A stretch of DNA of 64,000 nucleotides from Lepus europaeus (taxonomy: Eukaryota; Chordata; Mammalia; Lagomorpha; Leporidae), in the NCBI RefSeq assembly GCF_033115175.1, contig NC_084837.1, positions 88,858,966 to 88,922,965 on the forward strand. Direction: 5' to 3'. Below, piece by piece: positions 44,442 to 55,998 of the stretch. Numbering within the stretch: the first letter of the stretch is position 1; the number at the start of each line of letters is the position of its first letter. The position numbers and the translations under genes were made by a program. Under the pieces are notes generated by a model. The model was not told the DNA's origin and made no database searches. It saw only the letters and a list, made by a program, of their open reading frames with translations.

Positions 44442-44822
44442 AGGCAGCATAGGAAGAATTCAAATGGAATTAAAAGATAAATTGGGACAGGAGTTTGGCA
44501 CGATGGTTAGGATGCTACTCCGGATGCCTGCTTCCTGTTGCAGGCTGCCTGGTGGAGTCCAGCCTTGCTCCCTGCTAATGAGCACCCGAGACGCAGCCAG
44601 GTCCCTGCCATCCCGTGTGGGAGACCCAGGTTGAGCTCTGGGCTCCTGGCGTTGGCCCAGCCCTGGCTGTTGTGGGCATTTGGGGAGTGAACCAGCAGGC
44701 AGGAGATTTTCTGTGACTGTGTCTGTCTCTGCCTTTCAAACAAATAGAAATTTTCAGTTCTTGTGGTCAAGAAATTTTTAAATCCATGCTGTTTTCAATA
44801 CACATTTTCCTTGGAATTAAAA
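44442..44822. mobile_element. Palindromic mariner-like element split by a CSINE
   Basis: 'aggaagaattcaaatggaat' 'taaaagataaattg' (44451-44484) on the left and 'tggtcaagaaatttttaaat' 'ccatgctg' (44764-44791) with 'acattttccttggaatta' on the right resemble one arm and outer part of the element. A CSINE lies between. Confidence 0.5.
44483..44745 (+). repeat. Older-type CSINE (CSINE3-like)
   Basis: 'gacaggagtttggcacgatg' 'gttaggatgctactccggat', 'tgtgggagacccaggttgag', 'gtgggcatttggggagtgaa', tail 'ctttcaaacaaatagaa'. Confidence 0.87.
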
Positions 44823-44950
44823 AAAAAAAGATTTATTAAAAGGCAGAGTTGGAGGAGGGAGGGAGTGGGAGGGAGGCAGAGACAGATCTTCCATCTACTG
44901 GTTCTCTTCCGAAATGGCTGCCACAGCCAGGCCTGGGCCAGGCTGAAGTT
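44820..44950 (-). repeat. CSINE fragment (tail half only)
   Basis: A-run, 'gatttattaaaaggcagagt', 'ccatctactggttctcttcc', 'ggcctgggccaggctgaag', then abruptly ends. Confidence 0.85.
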
Positions 44951-45208
44951 GTCTTCGGGGTCTTCACAGTGGCCCTGGCTGGGGACAGGGCATGTGGTCT
45001 TCTCCCTGCTTCATGGGTGGTCAGGGACAGTTTATAATTAGTGGAAGAAAAGGACCGGAGTCTAGTCCTCCAGTTCTTTGTGTTGCACACTGTGTGTGTT
45101 CTCTGTGTATCAGCACATGATGGAGCTTCTCGGCTGCTGTCACCAGGAAAGGGTGACACCACCGTGAGCATTCCTGGTACAGCACTTTACAGGTTACAGG
45201 GCACCTGC

Positions 45209-45470
45209 CAGGAGGCCGGCGCTGTGGCACAGTGGCTTAAGCCACTGCCTGCAATGCCAGCAACGCATGTTTGAGTCCTGGCTGCTGCTCCCTGCTAATG
45301 CGCCTGGGAAAGCAGTAGAAGATGGCCCAAGTGCTTGGGCTCCTGAACCCATGTGGGAGACCCAGATGGATTTCTAGGCTCTGGGTCATTGCAGCCATTT
45401 GGGGAGTGAATGAGTAGATGGAAGATCTTTCTTTGTTGCTTTACCTTTCAAGTAAATCTTTAAAAACAAA
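45209..45470 (+). repeat. CSINE, first of a tandem pair
   Basis: 'aggaggccggcgctgtggca' to 'tttcaagtaaatctttaaaa'. Preceded by GCACCTG (45201-45207) and followed by GCACCTG (45471-45477). Confidence 0.94.
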
Positions 45471-45477
45471 GCACCTG

Positions 45478-45833
45478 GGGCTGGTGCTGTGGCATAGTGG
45501 GTAAAGCTGCCGCCTGCGGTGCCAGCATCCCACATGGGCGCTGGTTCGAGACCTGGCTGCTCCACTTCCGATCTCGCTCTCTGCTGTGGCCTGGGAAAGC
45601 AATGGAGGATGGCCAAAAACCTTGGGCCCCCTGAACCGGCAAGGGAGACCTGGAGGAAGCTCCTGGCTCCTGGCTTTGGTGCTGTACAGCTCTGGCCGGT
45701 GTGGCCATCTGGGGAATGAACCAGCAGATGGAGAACCTCTCTCTGTCTCTCTCTCTTTCTCTTTCTCTCTGCCTCTCTTCTCTCTGTGTAACTGTGACTT
45801 TTAAGTAAAATAAATAAATCTTAAAAAAAAAAA
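45478..45833 (+). repeat. CSINE, second of a tandem pair
   Basis: 'gggctggtgctgtggcatag', full body, CT stretch and tail 'aaataaataaatctt' plus A run. GCACCT recurs after it (45834-45839), so the same short target is present three times. Confidence 0.96.
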
Positions 45834-45839
45834 GCACCT

Positions 45840-46261
45840 TCCCACACCCAATTCTGTTTCATCTCCGTGACTATTGCCAGAGGTAGACACACCTCTATGA
45901 GCAAGTGGACACCTGGAGAGGCAGAGAGATTGGGCCTAGGACCCATGGCTGGACTGACTGGGTGCTGTGGACGAGAGTGGCGTGGAGTGGTTCCACTGTT
46001 AACTGGTGATGGGGGTGGCATTGGGCATTGCTGTCCTCACCTCTGACGCCACGCGGGACCGCTGGCTGGTGCCTGCTCCACCCTGTCGTGGGAGCCTGCC
46101 TCGCTGTGCCGGGGCTGGAGGCACGTGTGCCCAGGTCGAGTGAAGTAGCCAGACTGGGGGCTCTTGTCTGGGTGGTGTGGTAGTGGGGAAGTGTCCCATT
46201 TGCACTGAGAGTCTTTGTGCCTCTCCAGGTGCTGTAGGAAGGTAGGGTGTCAGGAGTCAGG
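45840..46261 (+). other. Intron block, possible MIR
   Basis: 45880-45960 ('ctggagaggcagagagattg' 'ggcctaggacccatggctgg') may be a plus-strand MIR. The rest is GC-rich without a recognised feature. Confidence 0.4.
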
Positions 46262-46271
46262 AAGCTGTGGG

Positions 46272-46596
46272 TGTTTCTTTGTTGTTAAGATTTTATTCAC
46301 TTGAAAGGCAGAGCTGGGGAGAGTCAGTCAGAGACATCTTCAATTCCACTGGTTCATTTCCCAAGTGGCTCCAACAGCTGGGGCTGGGCCAGGCCGAAGC
46401 CAGGACCCTGGAGCTTCATCTGGATCTCCCATGTGGGTGCAGGGGCCCAAGCATTGGGCTACCTTCCACTGCTTTCCCAAGCGCATTAGCAGGGAGCTGG
46501 ATCGGAAGTGGAGCTGGCAGGACTTGAACTGGTACCCTTATGGGATGCCGGCATCACAGGCATTGGCTTAACCCACTGTGCCACAGGGCTGGCCCT
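46272..46596 (-). repeat. CSINE with 10-bp target-site duplication
   Basis: 'gttaagattttattcacttg', body, head 'actgtgccacagggctggcc'. 'aagctgtggg' flanks it (46262-46271, 46597-46606). Confidence 0.95.
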
Positions 46597-48439
46597 AAGC
46601 TGTGGGCTCCTAAGTGACCCTTGGCTGAGTCACTCTTTGAACCTCAGTTTGGGGGCGCCTAGATCTTGTTCAGAAGCTGTGAAGGGGGTGGGATCCCAGC
46701 CATAGTGTGGGTCATATCTCAGTTACTCCTCTGTTCGGAGGTGATTGCACAGGTCACAGCCAACATTATCATTGGCAGATGGGCCCTGACAAGTGCAGAG
46801 ACTTGCTCAAGATCATAGTGAGTGAGAGGCACAGCCTGGGCTTTTTGCTTGTGACTTTGCATGATCTGGGGTGCTATATCTCCTGTTCCCCGATAGCCTG
46901 GCTTGTGGCTCACACCCAGGGATGTATGTGAACCACAGTGTTGACTTCTTGGGGAGAGGAGTCGGGGTGGCGGAAGCGGGCAAGGCCAGAAGTGCCCTTG
47001 TGAACCCTGAGGTTGAACCTGGTTTTGCTGGTGTGCTTGGTGGTGAGCGTGGTACAGACCCGGAGCTGTTCCACTCGTGGCTTGGAAAGGAGACAGGCAG
47101 TTTCTTGGAGCCCTGGAGACTTTCCTGCCGCCTTTCCACCTGCCCAGCACCCCAGCCTCCCGGCTTCTCAGGTGTGGGTTTGAAAGTCACTGGTGATGCG
47201 GTGGGCCTTCTGGGTGGGTGGCCAGGCCCCTCCTGCCCGGCTGGAGCACGTGGCTCCCTGCCCTCCGGGTCCAAGCCTTGTGTTCACTGCAGCAGAACCG
47301 GGGTAGAAATGCTGTGTTGTAATGTCGCTGTCTGGGTTCACGGGGCTGGCTGGTTCCTCAGGATTTTGTGTTCACGGGAGAGAAAAACCCTCCCCATCTC
47401 CCTCCCTGGAACTCGTAGCTGCTGCTGTGGTGTGTGGCGGACGTGGCCCAACGGCGATCTCTTACCCCTCGTGTGTCCTCGTCTGTGGGAGCTGTGACCC
47501 TCCCAGCGTGCGGACCGTGGGGGGGATTGTCCACGTGGCCTCCAGGTGACTCGGGGGTGCCCCAGGGGCCGCAGATCCAGCGTCACTGTGACACACTGTG
47601 TGACCTCCTCCGCAATGAGTCACTCAGCCCCAGATCACGCCCGGTACTTTCGGGGGAACCGCCGGTGTCTCTGTGGCTGTGGCCATGGTTTCTCCAAAAT
47701 AAGGGGTTTTTAGAAATGAAAGTGCAGGGTTTGGTGTCCCATCTTGTCACGGATCCACGGCCCCGGAGGCTCACCTTTGCTCTTCCATCGTGTGCGTGGC
47801 GCCCACGTGTTCTGTAGGAGTAAGAAATAACCGACACTCTTCTAACAGGTTTGGGGGGAAGAACCCCTCGTGGTTTTCCCGTATTGCCTTCTAGAATGGT
47901 CCGTCAGCGTTTTGACGTGACGGCAATCAGTGTTTCAGTTGGAGTCTCAGAGGAGAGTGGACGGTATTGAGGATTTACCACGGAGAGCAGTTAATCCGGG
48001 GCCTTGGTTACTGCACGGGAGAGAGGGCAGCTGAGAAGCCGGGCGTGGGAAGACGAGGTGACCCCGGCCTCGCACGGAGCCACCGGGGTGGGTGGGGGGG
48101 CAGGGCTCTCAGGAGCCCGGGTCGCGGTCACCCAGTCACCGCGCTCCTGCCTGGAACAGCTGCAGGGAAAAAGGGACGCGTGGGGGCAGGGAGCCCCTGG
48201 CTGCCCTGTCTTCCTGCCGGCCTCTGTCCCCCGAGTGCTCCCCCGAGCTGGGGCTTGAGGAGCCGTTGGTGAGCCCTGTCGCGTGCAGAGGGAAGCCCGG
48301 GAAGGCCAGCGCTGGGCACGAGCCCAGGGCTGTGATGTGCTGTGATGAGTTGTCCCGTGGTCTTCGTCGCGGTAGGCGTGTTCTTTCGTCATGGGGATTG
48401 TGCCATCCGCTACCCTCCCCCAGCTCTCGGGGCAGTGCG

Positions 48440-48600
48440 TTATCAAGTAGCGGTTCTCCAGGTGTCCCTGGCGTCACCAATGCAGAGTCTCAGGTCGCAC
48501 CCCACCCAGACTTCCTAGATCAGAAACCTGGGGCTGGCACCGGGCAGTCTGCATTTCAAAGCCCTGTGAGGGAGATCGATGTGCATAAAAGTTTAAGTAG
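48440..48600 (+). repeat. MER5-type hAT fossil
   Basis: 'tagcggttctccaggtgtcc', 'gcaccccacccagacttcct' 'agatcagaaacctggggctg', 'cagtctgcatttcaaagccc' follow the MER5A order from its 5' terminal repeat. Confidence 0.78.
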
Positions 48601-49594
48601 CGTGGTGATGGGGGTGCTGAAGGTGAATGTGGGGGGTCAGGAGGTCTTGGTCCTAAACATTGTGTGAGACAGAAAAGGCCCAGGATGCCAGGGCTGGGTG
48701 CCCTGGGGCAAGCCTCACCCGTGCTGTTTGCCTCTGAGTGGCGGGGTTCTTTCCACTGTGGAATCGGCTGAGATACCAGACAGCAGGTTGCTCTGGGATT
48801 CGCTGTGGTTCCAGGCACAATGTCCTGTGGATGCCAGCTTTTCTCCTGGAGCCACAGGAAGTGGCCGCTGTGCAGGGGCCTGGGGGGGTGGGCTCTGAAA
48901 TCCCCCGTGAGCACTGCGGGGGTTCACAGTCTGCTTTGGGTCAACAGGGTTATTGGACTGAGACCCGGTCACCCAGAGCCACACTTGCCCTCCCCGCTGC
49001 TGTTACTATGAATGGTCTGAACCCACGATGACCACAGTCCGGTCACTCTCATGTGGCCACTGGGCAGAGGGAGGGGAGCTGTTGTCTCGGAGCCGGGCCC
49101 CCTGGCTTGCTGTGCTGCATGAGTGTGTGTGTGCGCGTGCGCATGCGTGCATCCCTTGGTCTCTGAGCCAACCTTCCCTCATCTCTGAAAGCTGTACCTT
49201 GTGGATCAGGACAGGGTGGCGGTCACTAGGGTCAGCCAGCCCTGCCTGCCGCCTGTCATCCTGCCCCCAGCACAGGGACACCTCGTCCGAGGTCTCCAGC
49301 TGAGACAGACGCATCCAGGCGAGCTTGCCAGGTGGGTGTCTGGCGAGGAGTGCCCAAGGTGCAGAGTTTAGAAGGGAGGATGTGAGTAAACAGGAGTGGC
49401 CCTCTGGAGCTGCCCACAGAGCCGCTGCTGCCGCTATGAAGGGAAGGGGCGGTGCGGGGTGGGGGTGAGGAACAGGCCAAGCTGCCTGGAGGAGGCGGCC
49501 ACAGCCCCACGCCCCCTGGGAGGGCTGACCGCCACCCTACTGCCGTGTCTTCACTGACCCGTGTCTTCACTGGCCTCCTTGGGCGCCTTCCCTG

Positions 49595-49730
49595 GTTAAT
49601 GGCTGAGGAGCTGAGGCTCAGAGAAGGCAAATGGTTTACCTGGGGTGACGCAGAGCAGGAATCTGAACTCCGCTCTCATTGTTTTTGCTCCGGGGCCCTT
49701 TGTCTGATGCCGCAGTGCTGCCAGTACTTC
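49595..49730 (+). repeat. MIR SINE
   Basis: 'gaggagctgaggctcagaga' 'aggcaaatggtttacctggg' 'gtgacgcagagcaggaatct' 'gaactc' is the MIR core through its tRNA-unrelated part. Confidence 0.82.
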
Positions 49731-49940
49731 GCCCTGTCCTCAGCCCTCCCCCAGGCCACCCAGTCCTGTGGGAGAGTCCTCAGCTTTGGCCCTGGGACCT
49801 CCTGGGGGGGGGGGTGGTGGCCTGAGGCGGGACGGCAGGGGACCCGTCCAGTGAAGCCAGCCCAAGCTGGGGCAGATCAGAAGAGTTGTCACCTGCTGCT
49901 TATGTGGGTTGCACCTAGAAGTGGCATCAAGATGGGAAGT

Positions 49941-50266
49941 GGGGCCGGCGCTGTGGCGTAGCAGATAAAGCAGCCTCCTGCAGTGCTGGCATCTCATGTG
50001 GGTGCTGGCTCTAGTCCTGGGTGCTCCACTTCTGATCCAGCTCCCTACTGATGGCCTGGGAAGGCAGTGGAGGATGGCTCAAGTGCTTGGGGCCCTGCAC
50101 CCACGTGGGAGACCTGGAGGAAGCTCCTGACTTTGGCTTGGCCTAGCCATGGCCATTCCAGCCATTTGGGGAGAGAACCAGTGGATGGAAGATCTCTTTG
50201 TCCCTCTTTCCCTCTGTAATTCTGACTTTCAAATAAATAAATAAATCTAAAAAAAAAAAAAAAAAA
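49941..50266 (+). repeat. CSINE
   Basis: 'ggggccggcgctgtggcgta', body and tail 'tttcaaataaataaataaat' with a long A run. Confidence 0.96.
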
Positions 50267-51367
50267 GATCGAGGTGGCTTCACATTCACCTTGCATTTGG
50301 GGTCAGCGGGCGCCGTCCCCGCCTAGCAGCTGCTCCAGGGCAGGGCTGAGGGAGTTTCCCTGGCCACCGTGGAGGGCACACTCAGCACAGAGCAATCTTG
50401 CTGCTCAGGCCTTGCTCAAATTTGCTGCCCCGAGGTGAGGGCTGGGGCGGGGTAGGGCGGGCAGTGATAACCCGGGGCCTGCCTGAGCAGGTCCCAGTGG
50501 CTGCAAATAACTGTGTTGGAGTCAGGACCCGAGCTTTGGACTTACTAAATAGGCATTACTCCTGGTGTAGCAGGGGCCACAGAGGCCTGTAATCACCCGA
50601 GATGTGCTTTGCAGGTGGTTAGCGAGATGCGGGACGGGGGGCCGTGTGGACACAAGCAGGGATGTGGTCACGTGCACGTGACACGTGTCCCCACGAAGCT
50701 TTTGCCTGCTCACTCGCGACTTGACACATCAGAGCTTTTGGAGCGAGACGCTCTCTTTTGTCTGTGCTTGAGTTTTTACCCAGCCTTGGGGCAGATGGCA
50801 GGGCTGCAGGAGGAAGCCTCGGTGGGGTGGCGACAGAGCCAGAGATGTCATCGTGAGCTGGCCAGGCAGGTGTTGGACAGGTCACGTCACTTCTCGGAGC
50901 CGCAGTTTCTCTGGCAGGAGAATGGGGATAAGGAGGCTTCACCCCCTGGGGATGGGGCAAGGTTGAGTTCACGCATGTTTAGAGCTCACGGTTGGTCCCC
51001 TGCTGAGCGCTGGCACGCGGTTGGGCAGGGCCTTTCTCTCTTGCCTTAGCATTGAACTGCTCTGCTTTAGTGAGCGGACCACAGACCTGCCGCACAGCGT
51101 GGCAGCCCTGCGAAGCTTCGGGCCTTCCTGCCCCTGTGGTGGGGAGGCGGCCAAGCGTTGTAATCCAGACCCTGCTTGGAGCCTTTAGGTGACGTTTCTC
51201 AGACCTACGGCCATCAGTTGAGGGGTCCCCAGCTGCTTTGACTTCAGACCCCAGCAGTCAGCAAAGGAAAGGCCCCGTGCCAGTGTGTCTAGAACCTGCA
51301 TGAGCAGCCAGGACCACACAGAGCCCGCACTGGACAGGGCCGTGTGCTGGCCCCACTACTCTGTTGT
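50267..51367 (+). other. Intron block with a MIR
   Basis: Minus MIR at about 50865-50945 ('ggacaggtcacgtcacttct' 'cggagccgcagtttctctgg'). No exon recognised. Confidence 0.5.
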
Positions 51368-51379
51368 CACCATCTCGGA

Positions 51380-51692
51380 ATTTCTTTTCATTAAAGATTT
51401 ATTTACTTATTTATTTGAAAGGCAGAATTATAGAGAGGGGGCAGAGAGAGAGAGGTCTTCCATCCATTGATTTATTCCGTAAATGGCTGCAAATGCCCGG
51501 GCTGAGCCAGGAGCTTCATTTGGGTCTCCCACGTGGGTGGCAGGGGCCCAAGCACTTGTGCCATCTTCTGCTGCTTTTCCAAGTGTGTTAGCAGGGAGCT
51601 GGATTGGAAGTGGAGCAGCTGGGTCTTGAACTGGTGCCCATATATATGGGATGCAGGTGGCAACACAACCTGGTATGCTGCAGTGCCGGCTC
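51380..51692 (-). repeat. CSINE with target-site duplication
   Basis: 'taaagatttatttacttatt', 'ggcccaagcacttgtgccat', head 'tgctgcagtgccggctc'. 'caccatctcgga' / 'caccatcttgga' flank it (51368-51379, 51693-51704; one mismatch). Confidence 0.95.
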
Positions 51693-51704
51693 CACCATCT
51701 TGGA

Positions 51705-52769
51705 GACTTTACTGTGACCTTGAACTGGTGCATTGCGAGGGAGGTCCAGTAAGGCAGTGGAGCTTGTGTGTGTTGGGAGCACGTGTGTCCATCATTCTTT
51801 CCACCCCCGTAACCACAGAATCCTGCTGCACCTGCCGTGTGGGGGAGTTGAGCCACAGTCCAAGGGAGCAAGAGAGGTCACAGCTAAGATTGGCCCGCTG
51901 TTTTGCACTTGAACTAGAACTTGCCTTGGACGCAGAGAAGCTGGTGGCCCTTCCTCTCCCTCCCTCTCCTATTGTTTCTTGGTGTTGGTCAGCCACTAAG
52001 GCTGAAATGAAGTGGAAAGAGAGAGGAGACGGGGCGGGCCGCTTGCCTTTCACTCCGCAGGAGGCAGAAGGCAGAGCGTGTTCGTAGTACCTGTGTGCTT
52101 ATTAAGGGGTGAAGTAGAAACTTGCCCGAGCGAGTAGCACACGGTGTTTCTTTGCTCAGATGAGTCACAGACCGCATATGCGTGTCCAAGCTATGAGATA
52201 GAATTTGTACCATTACGGTATATTATGTGCGTATTAGTTCACCGCTCTGATATTTGGCATTACACGGCATAAACGCGAATGGCAGAATTCATGCGAGTGA
52301 TTTGAAAATCTAAGTTCTTCTCTACTGATCCTCAGCAGCGCTGTGCCGAGAGACTGGGGAAGGACGGGAAAAAGTTTTCTATTTCATTTCCCCTGCTGTT
52401 GGCAGGAGGACCCACATGTGTGCTGTGAGCCCCACTGGTGAAGCAGCCAGTCCTGACAGGTGTCCTGGGGCTGGGGGGGGCTCAGGATGGTCTTGCACAA
52501 CGGTGCCGTTTGCTCACGCCCTGAGCTGCTGACGCTGTCTCCTGGTTTGCCAAGCCCGCCCCCTTGAGCCGGGTGCTTGCCCTTGGGAATCCAGGTGGGT
52601 CCAGGTAACGGGGCTCTGGGGATGGAGCTCACAGTGGAGGAGGTTCACAGGCTACAGACGTATCCCTGTTGGTGGTGGCTTTGGGGTCTACTGTGCATTC
52701 ACTGTGGGAAGCTTTCGAGCAGCGCAGCATAGAGGGATGAGCCAGTGGTGGGTTGAGAGGGAGACCCGG
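51705..52769 (+). other. Intron block with an AT-rich, CpG-containing island
   Basis: 52180-52330 is AT-rich but holds several CpGs ('cattacacggcataaacgcg' 'aatggc') and no recognised repeat; TGAGTCA lies at 52161-52167. The rest is ordinary single-copy DNA. No exon recognised. Confidence 0.45.
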
Positions 52770-53290
52770 CTCTGTCTTGGTCATCTTGGGCGACTCACTT
52801 CTCCACCAGGCTCTTGGTTGAAATGCAGTTGTCAAGAATGGTGCTAATGGGGTCAGCGCTGTGGCCTAGTAGGCTAAGCCTCCACCCGCGGCACCAGCAT
52901 CCCATATGGGCACTGGTTCACGTCCCAGATGCTCATCTTCTGATCCAGCTCCTTGCTAATGTACCTGGGAAAACACTGGAGGGTGGCCTTGAGGGTTTAG
53001 ACCCATGCACCTGCTTGGGAGACCTAGAAGAAGCTCCTGGCTTCAGACTGGCCCAGCTCTGGCTGTTACGGTCACTTGGGGAGTGAGCTAATGCATGGAT
53101 GGAAGACCTATTTCTCTCTCTCTCTCTCTCTCTCTCTGTAACCCTGCCTCTCTAGTTGCTTGACCTGGGGGTGGGTTGTTCAAGGCTCCAGGAGCCTCAC
53201 TTTCTCCTTCTGTAAAGTGGGGCTAATGGAGTAAGCACCTGCTAAGGTGGTCATGAGGACTGAATGAGTACAGAGAAGGCATTGACTTGG
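52770..53290 (-). repeat. MIR remnants split by a CSINE
   Basis: Left part 'cttgggcgactcacttctcc' (52786) and right part 'caggagcctcactttctcct' 'tctgtaaagtggggctaatg' (53190-53229) both read as inverted MIR. They may be one element with a local duplication or two overlapping copies. Confidence 0.6.
52849..53154 (+). repeat. CSINE without A tail
   Basis: 'tggggtcagcgctgtggcct', 'agtaggctaagcctccaccc', body, (CT)n 53113-53137, ending 'gtaaccctgcctctctag'. Confidence 0.93.
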
Positions 53291-53606
53291 GTGTCCCCAC
53301 GGCACTGAATGAATGTTCTCCGGAGTCAGGATGCTGGAGACCAGGAGGAGGGAGAAAGGCGGGTGGGAGGGACTGGGAGCGGAGCAGTGGCACGTGGGCA
53401 GTGCCCGTGGGCACCACAGCGGGGACTCGTAGCTGCCTCAGGCTGTGCTGTAGACGTTCCTGGAATGAAAAATAAACAGGCAGTGCTTGGAGTCTGAGGA
53501 TGGGAGTCCTGGTCCTCTTCCCCGCTGTCGCTCTCAGTCATGTGACCTTTGCCCCTCCCGCACTGAGCTTCGGTCTCTGGCTGTCGGGTAGCACGGTGGG
53601 GAGGTG

Positions 53607-53863
53607 GGGAGGGTGTTTGGCCTGGCGGTTGTGGTGCTCATGGCCCGTGTCAGGGAGCCTGGGTTCCGTATCTGCCCCTGGCTGCTGAGTCCAGCTTCCT
53701 GATCATTGCATGTCTTGGGAGGCGGCAGTGCTGGCTCCCTGGGTCCCTGCCCCACTGTGTGGGAGACCTGCATGGCGTTTCCAGCCCTTGGCCTTGGCCT
53801 GGCCCAGGCCTTGGTGTTTGGGGAGTGAACGAGTAGACGGCAGTCCTGTTTGTCTCCCTCCCT

Positions 53864-53907
<44 letters not shown>

Positions 53908-53925
53908 ATCAGATTGAAAAATAGT
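53607..53925 (+). repeat. Older-type CSINE (CSINE3-like)
   Basis: 'gggagggtgtttggcctggc' 'ggttgtggtgc', 'gagcctgggttccgtatctg', 'ctgcatggcgtttccagccc', 'gggagtgaacgagtagacgg', (CT)n 53862-53902. Tail weak. Confidence 0.88.
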
Positions 53926-55716
53926 GGAGCATTGAGGGCTTTGCCTGCCTGATTGGGTGAGAACGTGCTGACGTGACAGGTGTGGAAACCTCTTAGAAAC
54001 GTGAGTCCTGGTGGGAGGCGGAACCTTGTGTGAGACGCCAAGAAAAGCAGTTACTTGGCCTGGGCCTCAGTTTGTCCTCCATGGCATGGGAGAGTAGGAC
54101 TTTACTGTGCCACCAGCTGTCCCCCGAAGGAGAGAGGAGAGCAGGGAGAGGGAGATCAAAAGCCAGTGGAGTTTGGAATTGTCCCCTCCGCGGAACCACA
54201 GGAAGGGCGCATCCCGGCGTGTGGTTGTGGGGCGTGCGTCAGGCTCTGTGAGGGGGAGGCGCTGCCTCGATGCAGCAGCCGGGAGCTGCCTGTGCCCCCC
54301 TAGCAGCTGGGCAGCACGGGGGCCAACCACAGAGGCCACGGGAGGCCCGGCCTGCTCATTTCGAGGGTGGGGCCGCACCTCTCTCCTGCCACAGGGAGCT
54401 AATTAAAGAAAACGGGTTTGAGAGCTGGGAGGGGACCGGCCGCAGCGCCCTCAGGGAGGGTGAGTTTGACCGTGACGGCCTCCACAGCCCCCGGAAAGCA
54501 GGTGAAAGTGGGTACCGCAGCTCCCACGCGTCCGAGGCTTTGGATGGGGCTGTGGCCGGGCGTGATGGCTGGAGAGGGCAGGCTCTGTCCCGCGGGGGGC
54601 CTGTGCTGGTGGGACAGTGCTTGCTACACATGTGGGACAGTGGCCGCAGACTGGACAGAGCCCCAGGGAGACTTGTCCTCGCTGCACCCCAGCCTCCGGG
54701 TTGTTGGGTGTGACGGCTGCATTCCCTGGGGGTCACATGATCGGCTGTTCCTGCTGTAGGTCACGGGGCCAGGAGATGGGGTGAGGACCCAGGACACCCG
54801 GCTCCCAGCAGAGCCTGGAGGGAAAAGCCAGCATCCGTTCAGGAGGGCTTGTCACTGTCCAGTCCCCGGGATCCAGAGTCTGGTTGGAAGAGCTGCACCT
54901 GCTGTTGTGTGCAGCTGTGTGGCTGAGCCTCGGAGGGTGCAGACTGACCGGAGTTTGAGAGTGTCAGGAGGATCATGGAAAGGAATCCTGTTGAGGAACG
55001 CAGACTTGCACCCATGATTCTTCTATTTGGCAAATTTCATGTGGCAAGATTGCTCAAGAGGGGTCCCAGCCTCTGGCTAGTGAGGATGCTTGCTTCTCAG
55101 GGGTGTGTGTGCACGCACATGTGCACATGAGAGGTGTGCTGCTTCAGGTGCCCAAAGCCAACATCTGGCTATGCCTCAGGCCGGAGGCGCCCAAGTTGGG
55201 TGGGATGACACCGCACCAGCGGGTGAGGTCTGCCGTCGCCGTGTCCAGAGGAAGAGCTCAAGCTAATTGGACACTTGTCATGGACACTGTGTCATCCACG
55301 GAATATCTGCTTTATCACTAACGTGAATTAATCGTAGTGAAGTCTGTGGGTGATTTAGTCACCGGTTAATTCAAAACCCATTTCCCCTCTACGGTAGGAC
55401 GTTTTCAGCCAGGAAATCAAGTGCACGCTACGGCTGGGGTGACCCCTGGGAACACTGCACCGGGTGACCAAAGCCAGAGGCACAGGGCCGTGTATTCCGG
55501 GCTCCGTGTGGGCGAATGTCCAGAACAGGCAGGTGCATGGAGGGAGATGGGTGGCTGCCAGGTTTGAGAAAGGGGAGGGGGAGTGGCTGCTTGGTGGCTG
55601 CTGGGTTTCCTTTAGTGGGTGACCCATGTTCTGGAACTGAATATGGTGCAAGAGGCACAACATTGTGGACAAATGCCACTGAACTGTGTGTGTGAAAGAA
55701 GCTGAAGGGGTACGTT
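53926..55716 (+). other. CSINE-free intron block
   Basis: 1.8 kb. Minus MIR-like core at 54020-54100 ('cttggcctgggcctcagttt' 'gtcctccatggc'). The rest shows CpGs around 54190-54600 but no exon. Confidence 0.5.
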
Positions 55717-55998
55717 TGTAAAGATTTGTTTATTGGAGAGGCAGAGAGAGAGAGAGAGGTCTTCCATCTGCTGCTTCACTCCCCAAATGGCCACAACGGC
55801 CAGAGCTGGACCGATCCAAAGCCAGGAGCCAGGAGCTTCTTCCGGTGCAGGGGCCCAAGGACTTGGGCCATCTTCCACTGCTTTCCCAGGTCACAGCAGA
55901 GAGCTGGATTGGAAGTGGAGCAGCAGGGACTTGAACCGGCGCCCATATGGGATGCTGGCACTGCAGGCTGCAGCTTTACCCACTATGCCACAGCACCA
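55717..55998 (-). repeat. CSINE
   Basis: 'taaagatttgtttattggag', 'cactccccaaatggccacaa', small deletion near 'gcttcttccggtgcaggggc', head 'tatgccacagcaccagt'. Confidence 0.95.

Larger units (their letters stand above)
46597..49940 (+). other. Long CSINE-free intron block
   Basis: 3.3 kb holding only old repeats: a MIR remnant just after the CSINE (46607-46660, 'gtgacccttggctgagtcac'), a plus MIR at 46770-46880, a MER5-type fossil at 48440-48600 and a plus MIR at 49595-49730. TGAGTCA at 47616-47622. A 10-G run is near 49805. No exon recognised. Confidence 0.55.
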
